From the NCBI GenBank assembly GCA_023246535.1, contig JAHFIF010000052.1, forward strand, positions 1-8,362: a stretch of DNA of 8,362 bases, given 5' to 3'. The DNA comes from a bacterium. GTDB lineage: Bacteria; Patescibacteriota; Patescibacteriia; CAIQCM01. The translations under genes and the position numbers were made by a program. The notes under the pieces are model-generated. The model did no database searches. It saw only the letters and a list, made by a program, of their open reading frames with translations, and had not been told where the DNA came from. Each line of letters starts with the position of its first letter. Positions within the stretch are counted from its first letter, which is position 1. This document shows, piece after piece, positions 4,102 through 8,362 of this stretch.

Positions 4102-6951
4102 TTAGATATCCGGCTCCTCATGTTCCTCTTCAAACTTCTCCAATTCGCCCCAGCTGCGGCCGACGCGCACGTCGACCTTGACCGGGACGAGGAGCTTGAT
4201 CGTGCCTTCCATTTTTTCTTTCAGGAGCTTGGCGATCTCGTTGCCCAATCCCGCCTTAACCTCGAAGACCAATTCGTCGTGAACCTGGAGCAGCATTTTT
4301 ACGTCCGCTTCTTTGCCCAATCCCCAGCGCGCGGCGACGAAATGGTGCAGTTCGATCATCGCCAATTTGATGGCGTCGGCGTTGGCGCCCTGGATGGGCG
4401 CGTTCACCGCCATGCGTTCGCCGGCGGCGCGGAGGTAGGGGATCTGCGACTTCAATTCCGGCAGATAGCGGCGACGCCCGAACATCGTTTCAATGTAGCC
4501 TTGCGCATAGGCGAGCGCCTTGGTGTTCTCCAAATATTCGCCGACTTTTTTAAAGGTGACAAAATATTTTTCAATGAAGGCGCGCGCCTCGTCGCGGCTG
4601 ATGCCGGCGCTCTCCGCGAGCGCGTTGGCGCCAATCCCGTAGGCCACGCCAAAGTTGATCGCCTTGGCCGCCGAGCGCTGCGTCTTGGTCACCTGTTCAA
4701 GCGGAATGCCCCAGACCTCGCTCGCCGTGCGCGTATGAATGTCCTGTCCGTGATTGAACGCCTCGCAGAGCGCCGGGTCTTCGGAGAGGTGGGCGAGGAT
4801 GCGCAATTCAATTTGCGAGTAGTCGGCCACGACCAGTTCGCGGCCGGGCGGGGCGATGAATGCTTTCCTGATCTCGCGGCCCAATTCGGTGCGAATGGGA
4901 ATGTTCTGCAAATTCGGGTCCGATGACGAAAGGCGGCCGGTGGCGGTCACCGTTTGGTTAAAGGTCGTATGCACGCGGCGCGTGTCTGGGCGCACCAGCT
5001 TGGGCAACGCGTCAACATAGGTCGTAACCAGTTTTGCCAATTCGCGGTGTTCCAAAATAAGCGGCACGATCGGATGCGCGTCTTTGAGCTTTTCCAATTC
5101 GTCGGCCGAGGTCGAATAGCGGGACCCTCCGGCCGTCTTGCGCACGTGCGCGTTTTTCTGGATCTGCAACTTCTCGAACAAGACCTCGGCGAGCTGTTTC
5201 GGCGAACTGACGTTCACCTCGGCGCCGGCATATTTCTTTATTCCCGTTTCCAGTTCCCCGATGCGCGCCGTCAGCTTGACGCTTAATTTTTGCAGAAAGG
5301 CGGAATCAAGCTCGATCCCGTGCCGTTCCATGCCGGCCAGCACCGGTTCGAGCGGCAGTTCGAATCGATCAAGAATATGCGCCAAATTTTCTTTCTTCAG
5401 CGAGGCGGCCAGGACCGGCGCCAAATCCCAAACCGCTTTGGCTTCGGCCGCGTCGCGGGCGTAGCTGTCGGACGGCATGGGCAAAAGCGAGGCCTGAACT
5501 TTGGGCAATTCGCGGGCCAGCTCGGAAAAGGCCAGCGCCTCCAGCTCATGCGCGCGCGTGCCCGGATTCAAAATGTAAGAGGCGAGCATCGTGTCAAAAA
5601 CAAGGCCGCGCGTTTCCATGCCCAGCGTGCCAAAAATCTCCAAGTCCGCCTTGGCGTTGTGGCAAATTTTTTTCGTTTCGTCGGAACCGAGCCAGCTTTC
5701 CAATTTTTGCAAATTCTTTTTGCTCGCCGGCACGACATAAACCGCGTCGGCCCAAGCCAGCGTGATCGTGTTCAATTTGCCGTCGAGAAAATGCCCGCCG
5801 AAAAACGTCCGCAGCGCCACCTTCTCTTGTTCTTTAAGTTCTTTGACGAGCGCCGACATTTCTTCGTCGGTTGCAATAACGGTGAAATCTTTTTTTGCGC
5901 CCTTTTTTGAAACAGAACTCTCCCTACCCTCCCTTTTATCAAAGGGAGGTTTTGTATTCGTCGTTTGGACGATTCCGCCCCCCCTCTTTGGAAAAGAGGG
6001 GGTAGGGGGCGTTCCGGCGTCGCCAATCGCCGCCGCCGCCCGCGGAAACACTTCGACCACCCGCGGCAGCAAACTTTTAAAATCCAATTCCGCGAGGGCG
6101 GCAATGAGCGCCAAGTGATCGGGTTCGACCAAGCGCGCCGCTTCCAGTTCAAAATCGATTGGCACGTCGGAAACAAGAATGACCAGCTCCTTGGCCTTGA
6201 GCGCGTCCTTTTTAAATTCGATCAAATTCTCTTTTTGCTTCTTCGCGATTTTTCCGGCCTGCTCGGAATTTTTTTCAATTTGCGCATACAAATTTTCCAG
6301 CGTCCCGAATTCGGTCAGCAGTTTTGCCGCGCCAACCTCGCCGATCCCGCGCACGCCGGGAATGTTGTCGGAGGGGTCGCCGCGCAGCGCCTTGTAGTCG
6401 ATCATCTGCTCCGGCGTCAAGCCGAAACGGGCGATGACCGCCGCCGGATCATACATTAAAGTGTCTTTAATCCCTTTCCCCGGAGTGAGCACTGAGGTCG
6501 TTTCGTCGATCAATTGAAATGTGTCCTTGTCGCCGGTGAGGATGATGCGCTGCAAATTTTTCTTCTTTTTCGTTTTCGCGCAAAGCGTGGCGATGACGTC
6601 GTCAGCCTCGAACCCGGACTTGGACAGGACGGGGATCTTTAAGACCTTTAACAGGTCTTGCGTCACCGGGATCTGTTCGTAGAGGTCGTCCGGCTTTTTT
6701 TCGCGCTGCGCCTTGTACGCGGCAAAGGCCTGGTGGCGGAAGGTCGCCTCCTTGCGGTCGAAAGCGACCGCCACGTACTCGGGGTGCGTGTCCTTGATCG
6801 CCTTCATTAAGATGGAAATGAATCCGTAGACGGCATTCACCACCCGGCCGTCCTTGGTCTGAAGCGGGGGAACGGCGTGAAAAGCGCGATGGAGCAAGGC
6901 CAGCGCGTCGACAATGAGAAATACTTCTTTTTTGGGGTTGTTGGTAGGCAT
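4102..6951 (-). CDS. polA: DNA polymerase I, 949 aa, with repeat insertion and degenerate proofreading domain
   Basis: Family A polymerase that fills gaps and removes RNA primers and damaged strands during lagging-strand synthesis and repair. The 5'-3' exonuclease domain (about 8-300) keeps its metal-binding acids: Asp15, Asp65, Glu115/Asp117/Asp118, Asp141/Asp143 and GDPSDN (Asp192, Asp195) before the helix-hairpin-helix. The 3'-5' exonuclease domain (about 354-530) is present but damaged: the exo I Asp-Thr-Glu is Arg381-Thr-Phe383 and the exo III Tyr-x3-Asp reads Tyr497-Ala-Arg-Asp-Ala501, although the exo II Asp436 remains, so proofreading is probably absent, as in Taq. The polymerase domain is intact: motif A VVADYSQIE (Asp710), motif B RSAAKAINFGVAYG (Lys763, Phe767, Tyr771), motif C VHDELVFEV (His891, Asp892, Glu893). 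Residues about 312-350 are a low-complexity insert encoded by a palindromic repeat. The C-terminus adds an acidic tail after Trp934. ATG 6951 follows AGGA (6962-6959) at 7-nt spacing. No clear promoter was found. Confidence 0.98.
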   Translation of the reverse strand: MPTNNPKKEVFLIVDALALLHRAFHAVPPLQTKDGRVVNAVYGFISILMKAIKDTHPEYVAVAFDRKEATFRHQAFAAYKAQREKKPDDLYEQIPVTQDLLKVLKIPVLSKSGFEADDVIATLCAKTKKKKNLQRIILTGDKDTFQLIDETTSVLTPGKGIKDTLMYDPAAVIARFGLTPEQMIDYKALRGDPSDNIPGVRGIGEVGAAKLLTEFGTLENLYAQIEKNSEQAGKIAKKQKENLIEFKKDALKAKELVILVSDVPIDFELEAARLVEPDHLALIAALAELDFKSLLPRVVEVFPRAAAAIGDAGTPPTPSFPKRGGGIVQTTNTKPPFDKREGRESSVSKKGAKKDFTVIATDEEMSALVKELKEQEKVALRTFFGGHFLDGKLNTITLAWADAVYVVPASKKNLQKLESWLGSDETKKICHNAKADLEIFGTLGMETRGLVFDTMLASYILNPGTRAHELEALAFSELARELPKVQASLLPMPSDSYARDAAEAKAVWDLAPVLAASLKKENLAHILDRFELPLEPVLAGMERHGIELDSAFLQKLSVKLTARIGELETGIKKYAGAEVNVSSPKQLAEVLFEKLQIQKNAHVRKTAGGSRYSTSADELEKLKDAHPIVPLILEHRELAKLVTTYVDALPKLVRPDTRRVHTTFNQTVTATGRLSSSDPNLQNIPIRTELGREIRKAFIAPPGRELVVADYSQIELRILAHLSEDPALCEAFNHGQDIHTRTASEVWGIPLEQVTKTQRSAAKAINFGVAYGIGANALAESAGISRDEARAFIEKYFVTFKKVGEYLENTKALAYAQGYIETMFGRRRYLPELKSQIPYLRAAGERMAVNAPIQGANADAIKLAMIELHHFVAARWGLGKEADVKMLLQVHDELVFEVKAGLGNEIAKLLKEKMEGTIKLLVPVKVDVRVGRSWGELEKFEEEHEEPDI
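5921..6010. repeat. double-hairpin palindromic repeat inserted in frame in polA
   Basis: First hairpin: CCTCCCTTT (5928-5936), loop TATC, AAAGGGAGG (5941-5949). Second: CCCCCTCTTT (5980-5989), loop GGA, AAAGAGGGGG (5993-6002). The two ends are related inversely: CCCTACCCTCCCTTTT at the left and, read on minus, CCCTACCCCCTCTTTT at the right, so the element looks like a small inverted-repeat unit of about 90 bp with an unrelated core of about 28 bp. It is read in polA's frame as the linker PTPSFPKRGGGIVQ...TKPPFDKREGRESS, between the 5' nuclease and 3'-5' exonuclease domains. Similar 'PSFxKRGGG / PPFxKGG' translated repeats are familiar from several bacterial lineages; that this one belongs to a dispersed family in this genome is inference. 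Confidence 0.8.
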
Positions 6952-6973
6952 ATTTTTATCCTACCGTATTGAT

Positions 6974-7004
6974 GCCCGCGGGGACAGGGCCGGGGGCAGA
7001 CCCC
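6974..7004. repeat. GC-rich short repeat/hairpin cluster upstream of polA
   Basis: A 31-bp very GC-rich patch in otherwise AT-leaning intergenic DNA. It holds GCCC (6974-6977) with GGGC (6987-6990) and GGGG (6993-6996) with CCCC (7001-7004) as two mini-hairpins, and two loosely related direct units, GGGGACAGGGCC and GGGGGCAGACCC. It resembles the GGGGACAG...CAGACCCC type of REP-like palindromes. It lies 23 nt upstream of the polA start codon and so is likely in its leader or promoter. Confidence 0.45.
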
Positions 7005-7038
7005 TTATATCCGCCTGTTCCCGGATACGGTTCCGCTC

Positions 7039-7067
7039 TTGAAACAAACGGGAAAATATGTTAGCTT
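7039..7067 (+). promoter_or_regulatory. promoter of the 58-aa membrane protein gene
   Basis: TTGAAA (7039-7044), 17-bp spacer, TAGCTT (7062-7067) preceded by TGT, an extended -10. The -10 is weak at its centre, but the -35, spacing and TGN fit the other promoters here. Predicted start is near 7074, only about 3 nt before the ATG at 7077, so the mRNA would be leaderless or nearly so. Confidence 0.55.
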
Positions 7068-7076
7068 AAGCCCACT

Positions 7077-7253
7077 ATGGTATTTCTGACCGCCATCGCC
7101 GTGGCTGCGCTCGCCTGGGTCGTCACCCTGGCCGCGCTGCTCTTCGGCCTCTTTAAAGAGCATCTGCCCGCCGAAGAAGGCAGCATGATCTTTTATTTGA
7201 TCTTCCAGGCTGTCGTCCCCACCGCCGTTTTTTGGTTCATGATGCACCGGTAA
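7077..7253 (+). CDS. small membrane protein, 58 aa, two predicted transmembrane helices
   Basis: I do not recognise the family. The product is a helical hairpin: a hydrophobic segment at about residues 2-26 (VFLTAIAVAALAWVV...), a short charged loop KEHLPAEEG, and a second hydrophobic segment at about 37-56, ending in HR. This is the composition of an inner-membrane protein with both ends on the same side. No Shine-Dalgarno sequence precedes the ATG, but a promoter (7039-7067) predicts transcription from about 7074, which would explain its absence by leaderless initiation. It stands alone on plus between the divergent polA and the convergent lipoprotein gene. No plus-strand terminator is seen in the 90 nt after it. 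The amphipathic design and in-frame length argue for a real gene, but it is short. Confidence 0.6.
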   Translation: MVFLTAIAVAALAWVVTLAALLFGLFKEHLPAEEGSMIFYLIFQAVVPTAVFWFMMHR

Positions 7254-7290
7254 CCGGCGGGTAAATACTAAACGCCAAGAACTAAATTGC

Positions 7291-7321
7291 AAAAAAGCCG
7301 CACCAGAGAACCTGGTGCGGC
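7291..7321 (-). terminator. intrinsic terminator of the lipoprotein gene
   Basis: On minus GCCGCACCAG (7321-7312), loop GTTCT, CTGGTGCGGC (7306-7297), a perfect 10-bp stem, then six T (7296-7291). It begins 21 nt after the stop codon at 7343. No T tract follows on plus, so it does not serve the 58-aa gene as an intrinsic terminator. Confidence 0.92.
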
Positions 7322-7342
7322 AATTGATATGAACGCGTCCGT

Positions 7343-8275
7343 TCAGAATTCGGCGAAACAGGCGGCGGCGGATGCGGACAGGAAACAGACGTGGAAAACG
7401 GAATACGTTTCCTTCGGCCAGGCCAAGTCGTTGACCGTTTGCTTCGGCGCCAGCACGCGCGTGAGCGTGAGCGCGCCGCCCATGAATTCGCAAGTAACCT
7501 CTTCCTTATTCTTATTGGTCGCCGTGCCGATCCACGAACCGTCAGCCAGGATCGAAACCTGGAAATCAACGTCGCGGTCGGCGGCAATGCACGGGTCCGG
7601 CGGCGTTGGCGGACAAGCATCGTCGCAGGTTCCGCCGCAGCCGTCGGAGGCGCCGCAGCCTTTATTGCTGCAATTCGTCGTGCAGACGCAGGAAAATTCC
7701 CGCGTCTCTTTTTGATCCTGGACGAACAGGTCGCCGCCGGATTCGCAGTGCGTTCCCGCAGGACATGTTCCATTGCAAGAATATCCTTCATCATCGACAA
7801 AGCCGCACGGCTTGCCCTTGCACTTATTCTTGTCGCGACAACCCTTGGCGCCGATCGTGTCCCAAGTGCATTCAAATCCGTTGGCGCACAGCGCATCGCA
7901 TTTGATGCCGCAGCCGTTGTCTTCGCCGCAGGCCTTGTTCTCGCAACTCAGCAGGCACTCGCAGTAATAGGCGATCTCGCGTCCAAAGGGCGGCGCCATG
8001 ATGCAAACGGTGTTGTTGGTGCAATAGCCGTTGCCGACCACATCGCCGCAACTGTTGCGTTGATAGCACGGCAAGCTCGCCGACTCTTGGTAGCAAGCGC
8101 ACGCTTCGGAAACACCGCCGTCATTGCTGCCGTTGAGGTCCGCCGCCGTGCACGGATTGGGCTGCGGCGTCGGCACGGGCGGATTGTACTTTGGCGGCGT
8201 TGAATCCGGATCGGGAAACAACGAACAGCCGACGATCAATGTTGCGAGAACAACCAGAATCTTCACGCGCGTCAT
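7343..8275 (-). CDS. secreted cysteine-rich lipoprotein, 310 aa
   Basis: The N-terminus is a lipoprotein signal: basic MTRVK, hydrophobic core ILVVLATLI, lipobox IVGC with Cys17 as the lipidated residue. A Pro-rich tether (about 20-41) leads to a region with 29 cysteines between residues 42 and 229; with three more in the C-terminal domain, 32 remain after the lipid Cys, an even number suiting disulfides. Two modules have identical cysteine spacing: 105-107-111-116-122-126-130 and 196-198-202-207-213-217-221, each with the NKxCGxxxGCGxxC core seen in secreted Cys-rich proteins of Myxococcota and some candidate phyla. Residues 230-310 form a separate beta-rich domain. The protein is expected on the outer face of the membrane, perhaps as an adhesion or recognition protein; no catalytic motif is seen. 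ATG 8275 has AAAGGA (8287-8282) at 6-nt spacing. It is a single-gene unit. Confidence 0.85.
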   Translation of the reverse strand: MTRVKILVVLATLIVGCSLFPDPDSTPPKYNPPVPTPQPNPCTAADLNGSNDGGVSEACACYQESASLPCYQRNSCGDVVGNGYCTNNTVCIMAPPFGREIAYYCECLLSCENKACGEDNGCGIKCDALCANGFECTWDTIGAKGCRDKNKCKGKPCGFVDDEGYSCNGTCPAGTHCESGGDLFVQDQKETREFSCVCTTNCSNKGCGASDGCGGTCDDACPPTPPDPCIAADRDVDFQVSILADGSWIGTATNKNKEEVTCEFMGGALTLTRVLAPKQTVNDLAWPKETYSVFHVCFLSASAAACFAEF

Positions 8276-8313
8276 GATTATTCCTTTCGCTGAAGTGAAA
8301 TGACCAATGTTTC

Positions 8314-8349
8314 TTGCAACCGTTCGGTTGCAAAATTCCAGTCATTACA
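8314..8349 (-). promoter_or_regulatory. inverted repeat and possible -10 upstream of the lipoprotein gene
   Basis: TTGCAACCG (8314-8322) and CGGTTGCAA (8325-8333) form a perfect 9-bp inverted repeat around TT. Upstream on minus is TGTAAT (8349-8344) preceded by TGG, a good extended -10; its -35 would lie beyond the window end. If used, transcription would begin near 8337 and the hairpin would sit at the very 5' end of the mRNA. No T tract follows on either strand, so it is not a terminator. It could equally be a repressor site. Confidence 0.5.
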
Positions 8350-8362
8350 CCACCGTTTCGCC

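Noticed and set aside
4083..4111. GGATAT...ATATCC inverted repeat across the polA stop codon
   Set aside because: Short, AT-rich, long loop; the strong hairpin at 4047-4075 accounts for termination.
3904..4926. Plus-strand 340-aa open frame, with others across 4954-6459
   Set aside because: Shadows of polA, whose minus-strand frame carries all family A polymerase motifs; the plus frame also crosses the polA terminator.
7391..8203. Plus-strand 270-aa open frame and a minus 204-aa frame (7282-7896)
   Set aside because: They overlap the lipoprotein gene, which has a signal peptide, lipobox, ordered cysteines and a binding site; the others are Arg/Ala-rich shadows.

Overview
The window looks like chromosome from a free-standing bacterial genome. 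Coding DNA is moderately GC-rich, intergenic DNA is AT-rich, Shine-Dalgarno sites are good, sigma70-type promoters are easy to see, and nearly every gene ends in its own hairpin-plus-U terminator. The only gene with a firm functional name is polA (DNA polymerase I, 949 aa). Many short proteins of unknown function, a Cys-rich lipoprotein, and a 'PSFPKRGGG/KPPFDKREG' palindromic repeat read through in polA suggest a candidate-phylum lineage such as Patescibacteria/CPR. That placement is inference, and Deltaproteobacteria-like lineages also carry such repeats and Cys-rich modules. No rRNA, tRNA, CRISPR array or transposase gene is visible.

Layout, left to right. Positions 1-335 (minus) hold a two-gene unit: an 87-aa unknown protein, then the first 19 codons of a HAD-type hydrolase cut by the window edge. 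A divergent promoter region (375-445) separates it from a 153-aa orphan gene on plus (483-944). Two back-to-back terminators (965-1019) separate that gene from a 347-aa alpha-helical-repeat protein on minus (1042-2085). A 289-bp divergent intergenic region (2086-2374) holds two near-consensus promoters, a perfect 40-bp iterated palindrome, and a leader hairpin. It drives the helical-repeat gene one way and a 299-aa protein with a C-terminal receiver-like domain the other way (2375-3274). A second pair of back-to-back terminators (3302-3379) follows. Next comes a 184-aa protein on minus (3405-3959) made of two diverged copies of one module.

The right half is polA (4102-6951, minus), interrupted in frame by a double-hairpin repeat element and carrying a degenerate 3'-5' proofreading domain. 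Upstream of polA are a small GC-rich repeat, a 58-aa two-helix membrane protein on plus with what looks like a leaderless mRNA (7077-7253), and a 310-aa cysteine-rich lipoprotein on minus (7343-8275). An inverted repeat lies in the lipoprotein leader.

Apart from the 87-aa/HAD pair the genes look like single transcription units, so no multi-gene pathway can be read from the window. The points most worth following are the palindrome between the helical-repeat and receiver-like genes, the repeat inserted in polA, the duplicated module in the 184-aa protein, and the two identically spaced seven-cysteine modules of the lipoprotein.
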